64,000 nt of DNA, taken from assembly GCA_963705155.1 (NCBI GenBank), contig CAVPJC010000001.1, positions 310,001 to 374,000 on the forward strand. The letters run 5' to 3'. Made by a program: the position numbers and the translations under genes. Under the pieces are notes generated by a model. That model saw only the letters and a program-made list of their open reading frames with translations. It did not search any database and was not told where the DNA came from. Of this stretch, positions 36,384 to 45,567 are shown piece after piece. Positions within the stretch are counted from its first letter, which is position 1. Each line of letters opens with the position of its first letter. The stretch is from CAVPJC01 sp963705155. GTDB taxonomy: Bacteria > Chloroflexota > Anaerolineae > Anaerolineales > UBA4823.

Positions 36384-37511
36384 TCAACCTCCCAGGGTCT
36401 CTTTGAGCCAATCCAAAAAGCTGCGCTCCTGGGGGCGCACTTCACTGCCCAGGCTCTTGGCAAGCTGCTCGAACAACTGGCGCTGTTCATTGGTCAAACG
36501 GGCGGGGATTTCAACATTCACCACCACCAGCTGGTCGCCGCGGCCGCTGCTGCGCAGGTAAGGAATGCCCTTGCTGCGCAGGCGCAGCACTTTACCCGGC
36601 TGTGTGCCTGCAGGGATCTTGAGCCGCGCCGGGCCGTCCACCGTGGGGACCTCCACCTCGGCGCCCAGCACGGCCTGAGCGATATTGATATCCAGGTCCA
36701 ACACGATATCATTTTCACGCCGCCGGAAGAACTGGTGCGCCTTGACATTGATGGTGATATACAGGTTGCCGTTTGGGCCGCCGTTGGCGCCGGGCTGGCC
36801 TTCGCCTGCCAGGCGGATTTGCGTGCCCGTATCGACGCCGCCAGGGATATTGACCATCTTTTTGCGCGTCCGGCGCTCAAAGCCACGCCCCTGGCAGGTG
36901 TGGCAGGGTGTGGCGATCGTCTCACCCACACCGTTGCAGGTGGGGCAGGTAGCCACCTGCACCATGGAGCCCAGGATGGTCTGCCGCACCTGGCGCACTT
37001 CGCCCGTACCGTTGCAGCTGTTGCAGCGCACAGGCGAGGTGCCTGGCTCCGCGCCAGAGCCGGAACACGTCGTGCATTGCTCATCGCGCACGATCTCGAT
37101 TTCTTTCTCAACACCAAACACCAATTCTTCAAAGGTCAGTTCCAAGCGGTAAGGCAGGTCGGCCCCCCGTCGCGGCGCATTGCGCGTCCGCCGTGAGGTG
37201 CGCCCAAAATTGCCAAAGCCAAAGAGATCGCCAAAGATATCGGCAAAATCGGTGAAATCTACGGAAACATCCGGCCCGCCGCCTGGCCCACGCACGCCGG
37301 CATGCCCGAACCGGTCGTAAGCCGCGCGCTTATCGCTATCCGACAACACGGCATAGGCTTCGTTGATTTCCTTAAAACGCTCCTCGGCGTCCTTTTCCTT
37401 GTTCACATCCGGGTGATACTGCCGGGCCAGGCGCCGGAAAGCGGCCTTCAAATCGTCATTGGAGGCATTTTTGGGAACACCCAGGACTTCGTAATAATCG
37501 CGTTGCGCCAT
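36384..37511 (-). CDS. dnaJ: Chaperone protein DnaJ
   Basis: A 375-residue type I DnaJ: the J domain (RDYYEVLGVPKNASNDDLKA, with HPD in YHPDVNK) is followed by a Gly/Phe-rich linker (GVRGPGGGPDVS). Four zinc-finger repeats come next (CTTCSGSG, CNSCNGTG, CPTCNGVG, CHTCQGRG), then the C-terminal substrate-binding domains. Length is standard. It stimulates DnaK ATPase. It is separated from dnaK by 73 bases holding a stem-loop. Confidence 0.98.
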   Translation of the reverse strand: MAQRDYYEVLGVPKNASNDDLKAAFRRLARQYHPDVNKEKDAEERFKEINEAYAVLSDSDKRAAYDRFGHAGVRGPGGGPDVSVDFTDFADIFGDLFGFGNFGRTSRRTRNAPRRGADLPYRLELTFEELVFGVEKEIEIVRDEQCTTCSGSGAEPGTSPVRCNSCNGTGEVRQVRQTILGSMVQVATCPTCNGVGETIATPCHTCQGRGFERRTRKKMVNIPGGVDTGTQIRLAGEGQPGANGGPNGNLYITINVKAHQFFRRRENDIVLDLDINIAQAVLGAEVEVPTVDGPARLKIPAGTQPGKVLRLRSKGIPYLRSSGRGDQLVVVNVEIPARLTNEQRQLFEQLAKSLGSEVRPQERSFLDWLKETLGG

Positions 37512-37533
37512 AATCTCGCCTGAAGGTTAAACA

Positions 37534-37569
37534 GTTGAAGGTTGAAAGTCATCGCTTCCAACCTTCAAC
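37534..37569. repeat. Stem-loop between dnaK and dnaJ
   Basis: GTTGAAGGTTG (37534-37544) pairs perfectly with CAACCTTCAAC (37559-37569) around a 14-base loop. There is no T run, so it is more likely an mRNA-stability or processing hairpin than a terminator. Confidence 0.45.
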
Positions 37570-37584
37570 CATCAACCGCTAATT

Positions 37585-39508
37585 TTAGATGTTGCGAAAT
37601 TCTCCGTCCACCACATCTTCACCTTCGGGACCAGCCCCAGGGCCGCCCGCCGGGCCGCCGGTCTGACCGCCGCTGCCGCCCGCGGCATCAGGGCCGGGAG
37701 TGCCTTGCTGCTGGTATGCGGCTGCACCCACCTGCTGCACCACCTGGTTCAGCGCCTCGGTTTCGCGGCGGATGCTCTCAACATCCTCGCTGTTCAAGAC
37801 ACCCCGCACCTTGCCCGCATGTTCTTCCACTTTGCTTTTCAGGTCTGCCGGAACTTTATCACCCAGGTCGCGCAGCACCTTTTCGCTGGTGTAGACAGCA
37901 TTGTCGGCGCCGTTGCGGGCTTCAATCAGCTCTTTGCGCTTGCGGTCGTCATCTGCATGCGCTTCGGCTTCTTTGCGCATCCGTTCCACCTCGGAATCGG
38001 ACAGGCCCGAAGAAGCCGTGATGGTGATGTGCTGGCTGCGGTTCGTGGCTTTATCCAGGGCGGTCACTTTCAGGATGCCGTTGGCGTCGATATCGAAGGT
38101 CACCTCAATTTGCGGGATGCCGCGCATCGCCGGGGGAATGCCATCCAGGATAAAGCGGCCCAACGACTTGTTGTCGGCTGCCATCGGGCGTTCGCCCTGC
38201 AGCACGTGGATCTCCACCTGGGGTTGGCTGTCGGATGCCGTCGAGAAGATCTGGCTCTTGCGGGTGGGAATGGTGGTGTTGCGCTCAATCATCGAGCTGG
38301 CAACGCCGCCCAGGGTCTCAACTGAAAGAGACAGCGGGGTCACATCCAGCAGCAAGATGTCCTTTACCTCGCCGCCCAGCACACCTGCCTGGATCGCCGC
38401 GCCCACCGCCACGACCTCATCGGGGTTCACGCCTTTGTGGGGCTCTTTATTGAACAACTTGCGCACCGCCTCCTGAACCGCCGGCATGCGCGTCATTCCA
38501 CCCACCAGCACCACCTCATCGATCTTGGAAGCCTCCAGACCGGCGTCTTTCAACGCCTGGCGCACCGGGCTCAAGGATCGCTCGATCAGGTCGGTGGTCA
38601 ACTGCTCCAGCCGGGCACGCGTCAGGGTCATCACCAGGTGCTTGGGGCCGCTGGCATCCGCTGTGATGTAGGGCAGGTTGATCTCGGTTTGCATCATGGT
38701 GGAAAGCTCGATCTTGGCCTTCTCGCCGGCCTCTTTCAAACGCTGCAGCGCCTGGCGGTCGTTGCGCAGGTCGATGCCATTCTCGCGTTTGAATTCGTCG
38801 GCAATAAAGTCGATAATGCGTTGGTCAAAGTCATCGCCGCCCAGGAAGGTATCGCCGCTGGTGGAGCGCACCTGGAAGACACCATCGCCCACATCCAGGA
38901 TGGAGATATCAAAGGTGCCGCCGCCCAGATCGTAAACCGCGATGACCTCGTCTTTCTTCTTGTCCAGCCCGTACGCCAGGGATGATGCAGTCGGCTCATT
39001 GATGATGCGCAGCACTTCCAGCCCAGCAATCTTGCCGGCGTCTTTGGTGGCGTTGCGCTGAGCATCATTGAAATACGCCGGCACAGTGATGACCGCCTGG
39101 GTCACCGTTTCGCCCAGGTAGGCCTCAGCGTCTGCCTTGAGCTTGCCCAGGATCATGGCTGAAACTTCCGGAGGGGAGTATTCCTTGCCATCCAGGATCA
39201 CCCGCATATCGCCATTGGGCGCCTGGGCCACTTTGTAGGGTACGCGCGTCAGAGCTTTTTGCACTTCAGCATCATTGAATTTGCGCCCCATAAAACGTTT
39301 AATCGAAGAAACAGTGTTTTCCGGGTTTACAACACTCTGGTTACGGGCGACGCGGCCGATCAGGCGCTCGCGGTTCTTATTCACCGCCACCACCGACGGC
39401 ACCAGGCGTTCGCCCTCCGCCGATGAGATGACGACCGGCTCGCCGCCTTCCATTACAGCCACCACCGAGTTTGTGGTTCCCAGGTCGAATTCCTATAATT
39501 TTTGCCAT
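37585..39508 (-). CDS. dnaK: Chaperone protein DnaK (Hsp70), one-base insertion at codon 8
   Basis: Full-length Hsp70 of about 640 residues. The true start is the ATG at 39506-39508 (MAKIIGI), but an extra C at about 39487 shifts the frame. Removing it gives MAKIIGIDLGTTNSVVAVME and joins the long open frame. That frame continues with KRFMGRKF, VPAYFNDAQRNATKDAGKIA, VYDLGGGTFDISI and VLVGGMTRMPAVQEAV. The substrate domain has DVTPLSLSVETLGG, and a Gly/Pro-rich tail ends EDVVDGEFRNI. Because dnaK is essential in most bacteria and everything else is intact, the insertion is almost surely an error. Without correction the gene would be called from an internal ATG at 39465. Confidence 0.97.
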
Positions 39509-39567
39509 TTATTGCCTCCGTGATTGTCTTTATCCGCAGGTTGAATTGGATAAACGATTGATAAGTT

Positions 39568-40122
39568 CTACTTTGCCACACGCACTTGCGCAGGGCGGAG
39601 CACACGCTCGCCCAGCATGTACCCTTGCTTCACCATTTCGATGATCTCACCGCTCTCATGCTCCGGGCTGTCTTCATGCGAAATTGCTTCATGCAGCGTG
39701 GGATCAAAATACTGCCCGTCTGCAGACATGGTGGTTACACCGGCTAAATCGAGGATATTGGAAAATTTGCGGTAAATCAACTCCACGCCTCCGGCCCAGG
39801 CGGCGCCATCGCCTTCCTGTGGGCGGTTCTTCAGGGCTCGGTCGAGATCATCCAGCACATCCAGAAAGCGCTTGATCACACTGGCGCTGGCGTTCTGGTG
39901 GGCCTGCGCCTGCTCGCGTTCAACACGTTTCTTATAATTGGCAAAATCCGCCCTGGATCGCTGCCACCCGTCCAGGTATTCGTCGGCTTTAGATTTCCAT
40001 TCAATCACTTCGTTTTTCAATGCCTCTAGCTCCACATTCAACGCATCTTCAACTGGCTCAGCGCTTTCCTGTGCAGCGATTTCTTGATTTTCTTCGGGTG
40101 TGATGTGCTCATCTGCCATCAT
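39568..40122 (-). CDS. grpE: Nucleotide exchange factor GrpE
   Basis: About 184 residues: an acidic disordered start (ADEHITPEENQEIAAQESAE), a long coiled coil with the family core WQRSRADFANYKKRVEREQA, and the C-terminal beta domain (HEAISHEDSPEHESGEIIEM, VKQGYMLGERVLRPAQVRVA). GrpE dimers release ADP from DnaK. AAAGGAG overlaps the hrcA stop and lies 11 bases before ATG 40122; the next codon is also ATG. The longer open frame upstream overlaps hrcA and is not used. Confidence 0.96.
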   Translation of the reverse strand: MMADEHITPEENQEIAAQESAEPVEDALNVELEALKNEVIEWKSKADEYLDGWQRSRADFANYKKRVEREQAQAHQNASASVIKRFLDVLDDLDRALKNRPQEGDGAAWAGGVELIYRKFSNILDLAGVTTMSADGQYFDPTLHEAISHEDSPEHESGEIIEMVKQGYMLGERVLRPAQVRVAK

Positions 40123-40138
40123 CCTGTGCACAACTCCT

Positions 40139-41173
40139 TTACTCGGTATGTAAATCCACAACCATCTCACTCAGCAGGCCAGCCACATAACGCACCGTGG
40201 AAATGGTCTGCCCGTAGGCCATCCGGATGGGCCCTAAAACGCCCAGCGTGCCCGTCGCCAGCCCCGGCACACCGTAGCGAGCCAGGACCATCGAGCAGTC
40301 GCGCAGCTCTTCCCATGTACCTTCGCCCCCGATCAACACCTGGACACCTCCCACACCGCCGGTCAGCACCGTGCGCGTGAGCAGGTCTTCCAGCAGCGAG
40401 CGCTCTTCCAGAATGCGCAGGGCTTTGCGCGCCACTTCCACCTCGGCGAACTCCGGCTCGTTGAGCACCTGGGAGATGCCATCACGGTACACTTCGCCGC
40501 CCAGAATAGCCTGAGAACGGCGCATATCGTCAGTGATCAGCTTGAGCACATCCTGCTCCAGCACATCCACCTGGCTCATCTGTGCGGCAATGCCTTCCAC
40601 CGTCTGCCCCTGGCAAACCGCATTCAAATGGAGCGCCGCGGCGCTCAAACGCTCCTGATCTACCGGTTCGGCCAGGCTCAACATTTGCTGGCGCACATCG
40701 CCGCCGGCCAGCACCAGCACCATCAGCACCTGGCGTCCCAGGGTGTTGATCAGCTCAAGGTGCTTGAAGCGCGGCTGTTCTGCATGCGGAGCGGTGACCA
40801 GCGCCGCAGCCTGCGAGTGCTGCGCCAGCACCGAGGCCGCCAGCCGCATCCAACGGTCAACGTCCGTGCCTGCCTGGTAAAATTGGTGGGCGATGGTGTG
40901 CTTGGTGGTTGCCGGCAGGTCGGTATGACCCATCAACTGGCGCACAAAATAGCGATAGCCCTCTTCGGTCGGCTCGCGGCCCGCCGAAGTGTGCGGCTGT
41001 CGCAGGTAGCCCATATCGGTCAGCGCCACCATATCATTGCGAATCGTGGCTGAGCTGTAATCCAGGTGGTAATGCTGCACCAGGTGCGAAGAACCCACCG
41101 GTTGGGCCGATTCAATATAATCGCGAATGACCAGCGCCAGGATCAGTCTTTGCCGTTCAGATAAATTCATCAT
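40139..41173 (-). CDS. hrcA: Heat-inducible transcription repressor HrcA
   Basis: A 344-residue repressor with an N-terminal winged helix (LSERQRLILALVIRDYIESA, QPVGSSHLVQ, SSATIRNDMVALTDMGYLRQ), a GAF-like middle and an inserted dimerisation domain; the C-terminus has GVLGPIRMAYGQTISTVRYV. HrcA binds CIRCE and is kept active by GroEL in known systems. It leads the dnaK operon and a perfect CIRCE lies just upstream. Confidence 0.97.
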   Translation of the reverse strand: MMNLSERQRLILALVIRDYIESAQPVGSSHLVQHYHLDYSSATIRNDMVALTDMGYLRQPHTSAGREPTEEGYRYFVRQLMGHTDLPATTKHTIAHQFYQAGTDVDRWMRLAASVLAQHSQAAALVTAPHAEQPRFKHLELINTLGRQVLMVLVLAGGDVRQQMLSLAEPVDQERLSAAALHLNAVCQGQTVEGIAAQMSQVDVLEQDVLKLITDDMRRSQAILGGEVYRDGISQVLNEPEFAEVEVARKALRILEERSLLEDLLTRTVLTGGVGGVQVLIGGEGTWEELRDCSMVLARYGVPGLATGTLGVLGPIRMAYGQTISTVRYVAGLLSEMVVDLHTE

Positions 41174-41187
41174 TCACCGTTTCTGTT

Positions 41188-41214
41188 TTAGCACTCGCGT
41201 ACCTAGAGTGCTAA
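41188..41214. promoter_or_regulatory. CIRCE operator
   Basis: TTAGCACTC (41188-41196), a nine-base spacer and GAGTGCTAA (41206-41214): a perfect match to the HrcA binding site. It lies 14 bases downstream of the -10 element and 15 bases upstream of the hrcA start. Confidence 0.98.
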
Positions 41215-41227
41215 AACAACGTGTATG

Positions 41228-41256
41228 ATGATACCATGACGAAAAAAGAACGTCAA
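41228..41256 (-). promoter_or_regulatory. Promoter of the hrcA-grpE-dnaK-dnaJ-prmA operon
   Basis: On the minus strand TTGACG (41256-41251), a 17-base spacer and TATCAT (41233-41228). CIRCE follows directly, so the promoter is a vegetative one repressed by HrcA. Confidence 0.85.
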
Positions 41257-41347
41257 GAATACACCCTTTTACAGGCTGAATTTCTGATACAGGATTAACA
41301 ATTGCAACAATTGGGCCACAAGGCGGCCTGCAGGCATCCGCCGGCGG

Positions 41348-42100
41348 TCACCCGTGGGCGTACTTTCTCAACTGCATCAATGCCTGGTTGAAATCCTCGG
41401 GATAAGGGGCTGTGAAGGTCAATACCTCGCCGCTTACCGGATGAGCGATGCTCAACGACCAGGCATGCAGCCCGGGCCGTGTCAGTAAAGCGTCTTCCCC
41501 CTGCTGGCCGCCCTGAAAGCCCGGCTTGGAATGGGAGAGGTGCAGCCCCTCCCCACCGCCGTACAACGCATCTCCAACCAGCGGACAGCCAACTGCCGCC
41601 AGGTGGGCGCGGATCTGGTGTGTACGACCGGTATGGGGTTCAGCCTGCAGCAGAGCGTAGCCGCCAAAACGCTCCAGCACCCGCACATAGGTCTCCGCCG
41701 GCTTGCCGCCGCCTCCATCCACCACGGTGCGGTGACGCCGGTCGCCGTTGGCGCGCAGCCGCAGGTGAATGGTCTTCTCATCCCATTCAGGGGCGTTTCC
41801 GGTGATGGCGTGGTAAATTTTTGACACCGCCCGGGTTTCAAACTGCGTGTTCAGCCAACGGTGAGCGTCTGCTGAACGCGCCAGAAGCAGTACACCGCTG
41901 GTTTCCTTATCCAGGCGGTGCACTATCCACAATCTCCCAAAAGCTGGCTCCAGCAGGCTGCGGACATACGGCAAGTCAGGATTGTACCCATCTGGCAGCG
42001 TGGCCAGCCCGGCTGGCTTGTTGATCACCAGCAGGCTATCATCGGAGTACAGATGCATAGATTGGATCTGCAAGCTTTGATCTTTCATGGGGCTGGTCAT
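41348..42100 (-). CDS. RluA family pseudouridine synthase
   Basis: A 250-residue enzyme with the RluA catalytic motif VHRLDKETSGVLLLARS (Asp in RLDKET), the N-terminal VINKPAGLATLPDG and the C-terminal HTGRTHQIRAHLAAVGCPLV. It isomerises uridine to pseudouridine in rRNA or tRNA; there is no S4 domain, so the exact target (RluA, RluC or RluD type) is uncertain. It follows rimO by 39 bases. Confidence 0.93.
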   Translation of the reverse strand: MTSPMKDQSLQIQSMHLYSDDSLLVINKPAGLATLPDGYNPDLPYVRSLLEPAFGRLWIVHRLDKETSGVLLLARSADAHRWLNTQFETRAVSKIYHAITGNAPEWDEKTIHLRLRANGDRRHRTVVDGGGGKPAETYVRVLERFGGYALLQAEPHTGRTHQIRAHLAAVGCPLVGDALYGGGEGLHLSHSKPGFQGGQQGEDALLTRPGLHAWSLSIAHPVSGEVLTFTAPYPEDFNQALMQLRKYAHG

Positions 42101-42139
42101 TGCATTGTTTTACGCCGCCGCTCCGGCATCCACCACGCC

Positions 42140-43543
42140 TTACAGCACGATCAGCCGGTTAGCCCGGTCCACGGTGCCGCTCAGGTCATAGGTCATGGCG
42201 CCGGTGATCCGCACGGGCACCAACTCACCCGGCGGGACCTCCCCTTCCACAATCACAACACCATCGATTTCGGGGGCATCTCGGAAGCTGCGCCCCAGCG
42301 ATATGGGGCTGCCAGAGCCCTGGCTGGCGCCATCTTCTTCCAGCACGCCCTGGCCTTCCACCAGCACATCCAGGGTTTTGCCCACCCAGGCCTGGTTTCG
42401 CTCCAGCGAAATTCCCTGCTGGATCTGCATCAGGCGTTCCCAACGCTCCTGCTTTACCTCGGCAGGAACGGGATCGCCCAGCGGCTCACTGGTCGTACCG
42501 GGTTCAAACGAAAACTGGAAAGCGCCAACCCGGTCAAAACGGATCTCCTGCACAAAATCGAGCAGACTCTGGAACTCGTCCTCGGTTTCACCAGGATAGC
42601 CGACAATAAAGGTCGTGCGCAGCGCCAGGTTGGGGATGGCGGAGCGCATTTTAGCGAGAGTGGCATGCACCCAATCGATGTTGGCGGGCCGGCGCATGCG
42701 CCGCAAGGTCAGGGGATGGGCATGCTGCAGGGGCATGTCCAGATACGGAAGTATTTTGGGGTTGGAGGCCATCACATCCACCAGGTGATCGGTGACATAA
42801 CCAGGATAGGCGTACATGATGCGGATCCAATCCACCCCGGGGACGGCCGGGACGAGCTGCTCCAGCAGGTGCGCCAGGCCATCTTTTATGCCCAGGTCAT
42901 GGCCGTAATCGGTGGTGTCCTGCGCAATCAAAATCAGCTCGCGCACACCCAGGTCTTGCAGGGTTTGCGCCTCAGCCAGGATGGTGTGGAGCGGGCGGCT
43001 GACAGCGGTGCCTTTGATCAGGGGAATGGCGCAAAAAGCACACGGCCGGCGGCAGCCATCGGCGATCTTGAGGTAGGCGCTGGCGCCCTGGATGGCGGCC
43101 CGCAGCGCCCCACCTTCATCGATCCCCACGGTGGGGGCGTCCGGCAGGTGGTAGACCGGTTCAGGATGCTTTCCGCCGCGCAGCCTTCCGACGACATCCA
43201 CAATATCCATCCAGCGGCGCGTACCCAGGATGCCATCGATGCCAGGCACCTGGCGGGCCACTTCGCTCCCGTAGCGCTGCGTCAGGCAGCCCGCCGCGAT
43301 GAGCACCTGACCCTTGCGCTTACCCCCGGCCAGCTCGCCCAGCACACGCAGCGATTCTTCTTTTGCCGGGCCGATAAAACCACAGGTGTTAACGATCAGC
43401 ACCTCAGCCCGCCGCGGGTTTTCCACGGCGTGGTAACCAGAACCGGCCAGAAGCTGGGCCATCAATTCGGAATCAACCGTATTTTTTGCACAACCTAAAG
43501 ATACCAGGTGAAAAGTCTTTGATTTCATATGGATAACAACCAT
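42140..43543 (-). CDS. rimO: Ribosomal protein S12 methylthiotransferase
   Basis: A 467-residue radical-SAM enzyme. The N-terminal UPF0004 domain has FHLVSLGCAKNTVDSELM with the first of three cluster cysteines. The radical-SAM cluster motif is ADGCRRPCAFCAIP (CxxxCxxC), and a C-terminal TRAM domain follows. RimO adds a methylthio group to Asp of S12. The first ATG overlaps the RodZ-like stop as TAATG; a second ATG at 43526-43528 (MKSKTFHLVS) is equally possible. It is followed by the pseudouridine synthase, giving a translation-related group with rplI. Confidence 0.95.
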   Translation of the reverse strand: MVVIHMKSKTFHLVSLGCAKNTVDSELMAQLLAGSGYHAVENPRRAEVLIVNTCGFIGPAKEESLRVLGELAGGKRKGQVLIAAGCLTQRYGSEVARQVPGIDGILGTRRWMDIVDVVGRLRGGKHPEPVYHLPDAPTVGIDEGGALRAAIQGASAYLKIADGCRRPCAFCAIPLIKGTAVSRPLHTILAEAQTLQDLGVRELILIAQDTTDYGHDLGIKDGLAHLLEQLVPAVPGVDWIRIMYAYPGYVTDHLVDVMASNPKILPYLDMPLQHAHPLTLRRMRRPANIDWVHATLAKMRSAIPNLALRTTFIVGYPGETEDEFQSLLDFVQEIRFDRVGAFQFSFEPGTTSEPLGDPVPAEVKQERWERLMQIQQGISLERNQAWVGKTLDVLVEGQGVLEEDGASQGSGSPISLGRSFRDAPEIDGVVIVEGEVPPGELVPVRITGAMTYDLSGTVDRANRLIVL

Positions 43544-44776
43544 TAAGGAACAGATGCGCCCGGCGCAGTGCTGCTGGGCCGCGGCGAGGGCGCCGGTGTA
43601 AAGGTCAATGTAGGAGTGGGCTGCAGTACCCCTTCCAGAGAATAAATCCGGTTCACCACCTGCCCGGAAAAGCCCAGCGGCCCCAGATCCTGCTGGTTGA
43701 AGAAGATTTGCAAACCGGCCCCGTTGCCGGTCAGAATCTCGACCGTTTCATCCCCCACGTATTGGTAAGCCGTACCTGGCTGCACGCGACCCTCGAACTC
43801 GATCTCACCATCCACCGTAACGCGCATCCAGGCGCGCTGGCGGATGGTGATATAAACCTGCACCTGGCTGCTGCTGCCGGGCGGGGCGGTAACCTGAAGC
43901 GCGCCTTCCGGTAAAATGGGCGTGGCGGGGATCACAGCCGGAGCGGTGGGACTGGGAGGTCGCGGCGTGGCTGTGGGTGTTTCGGTTGGGTCTGCCAGCA
44001 GCACGCTGGCTATCGAGGGCGCGGTGGGTGATGGCTGCTCCTGGGTCTGCATGGCAAAAATGCGGATGGCAGCCCAGATGACAAACGCTGTCAGAAAAAT
44101 CACAGAAAAAAGCACAACCAGCATCTCACCGCTGAAAATGCGGTCCAAAGGGGCGGGCAGGCGCGGCCCTGGCGCCGGGGTGCGCTCAGGCGCCGGCGGG
44201 CGAGCCGCCTGGCGCACTGCCAGCTGCGCCTGCAGGGCCTCGGCAAAACGCAGCAGCAGAGGTTCGGGGTCCATTCCCAGGAAGGCGGCGTAATTGCTGA
44301 GCATGCCCCGTCCCTGCACCGGGGAGGGCAGGTTTTCCAGATCGCCAAATTCAAGCGCCTTGAGGTAATGCCGGCGCAGGTGCGTATGGCGCTCAACATC
44401 ATCCAGCGAGAGGCCAAGTAGCTGGCGCTGCCGCTGCAGGCGCGCACCGATTTCGTCAAAAATCTCGGCCGCCGAGCCAGTTTGCAGACCGTTGGAGGCC
44501 ACCGGGCTGGCCGCCGGTTCTGCCGGCGCGGGCACGCGCCTCCTCCGGGTTTTGCAGATCAGCCAGAAGAGCGCTGCTTTTCAGCCCCAGGTAACCGGCA
44601 TAGATGCGCACAAAGCCGCGGGCCTGGGCCTGGGAAGGTATCGCGGCAAAGTCGCCGTCTTCCAGCGACTTCAGATAGTGCACGCGCACATGCGTTGCCT
44701 GGGCTACCTGCTCCAGGGTTAGAGATTGCGCCTGGCGGGCCTGGCGCAACTGCTGGCCAATCTCAACATTCATCAA
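43543..44776 (-). CDS. RodZ-like membrane protein with two helix-turn-helix domains (one frameshift)
   Basis: Joined across a frame change near 44535, the product is about 410 residues. The first HTH_25-type domain (IGQQLRQARQAQSLTLEQVA, QATHVRVHYLKSLEDGDFAA) is followed by a second, similar one (IGARLQRQRQLLGLSLDDVE, RHTHLRRHYLKALEFGDLEN). Each ends with a YAGYLGL or YAAFLGM segment. Next come a transmembrane helix (LVVLFSVIFLTAFVIWAAIR), a Thr/Pro-rich linker and a DUF4115-type periplasmic/extracellular domain (AWMRVTVDGEIEFEGRVQPG). RodZ links MreB to the cell wall in rods; a tandem duplication of its HTH is unusual. If the frameshift is real, two separate proteins would result. Confidence 0.8.
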
Positions 44777-44804
44777 AACTCAAAGCTCTCAAGCGGCTGC
44801 CGAA

Positions 44805-44850
44805 CAAAAGGCGGGGTTCCCTGGGTGTCCGGGTAACCCCGCCCCTTTTT
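44805..44850. terminator. Terminator after rplI (bidirectional form)
   Basis: A GC-rich stem (GGCGGGGTTCCC, 44810-44821, with GGGTAACCCCGCC, 44831-44843, one bulge) around a nine-base loop. The minus strand continues with TTTTGTT and the plus strand with CCTTTTT, so it could stop transcription both ways. It separates rplI from the RodZ-like gene. Confidence 0.75.
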
Positions 44851-44900
44851 CTGGCGGTGAGTACAGATATGGGCAGGCGAACCCTGCTGTGGCGGCCTGA

Positions 44901-45428
44901 TTATTCGGCGGCCGGGCTTGCGGCTTCAACTGTCTCAGGAGCAGCCTCAGGAGCAGCCTCAACCTCAACCAGGTTTACCGACTCGCCTTCACGGTACACG
45001 ATCACATTCACTTCGGGGATCAAGTCCAGGGTGAGGCGGATGCGCACTCTGTGCTCGCCCAGGGTGCGGATGGGTTGGGCATCCACCTGGCGGCGGTCGA
45101 TGGTTACGCCAAACTTCTGCTGGATGGCGTCTGTAATCATCTGCGCGGTGATCGAGCCGTACAGCTTGCCGGTTTCGCCAGCTTTGGCGGGGAAGGCAAT
45201 CACTCGCTTGGCCAGCTTGTCGGCCACGCCGCTCATCTCTTTGTTCAATTGCGACCGGCTCTCAGAAGCCTGAGAGCGGATATGCTCCACCCGCTTGAGC
45301 GCCCCGGGGGTCGCCAGTACGGCAAACCCCTGCGGAAGCAGGTAGTTGCGGCCGTAACCATCGGCAACGCGTTTCACGTCGCCGGCACGGCCCAGTTTGT
45401 ACACGTCTTGCAAAAGTAAAACCCGCAT
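44901..45428 (-). CDS. rplI: 50S ribosomal protein L9 (bL9)
   Basis: The N-terminal domain is textbook: MRVLLLQDVYKLGRAGDVKR, then VADGYGRNYLLPQGFAVLAT. A helix and the C-terminal rRNA-binding domain follow (GKLYGSITAQMITDAIQQKF). At 175 residues it is longer than usual because of an Ala/Glu-rich tail (EAAPEAAPETVEAASPAAE). No rpsF, ssb or rpsR is next to it, unlike the common arrangement. It is divergent from recO. Confidence 0.97.
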   Translation of the reverse strand: MRVLLLQDVYKLGRAGDVKRVADGYGRNYLLPQGFAVLATPGALKRVEHIRSQASESRSQLNKEMSGVADKLAKRVIAFPAKAGETGKLYGSITAQMITDAIQQKFGVTIDRRQVDAQPIRTLGEHRVRIRLTLDLIPEVNVIVYREGESVNLVEVEAAPEAAPETVEAASPAAE

Positions 45429-45555
45429 TTCTCTAGCCCTTTCGACTAAAAGTGTAAGATCTGCACGAAGCAGACCCGGGCGAAGGGTACAACGCTCCGG
45501 GCAGGGGGATTTTACCAGAAGGATGGGGTCCAGTCAACCAGGGATGGGGATCATG

Positions 45556-45561
45556 TATAAT
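45556..45561 (+). promoter_or_regulatory. -10 element (TATAAT) for a leaderless recO transcript
   Basis: A perfect TATAAT ends six bases before the recO ATG, the same spacing as at the PfkB gene. No ribosome site could fit on the transcript. A -35 is not obvious. Confidence 0.5.
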
Positions 45562-45567
45562 CCAGGC

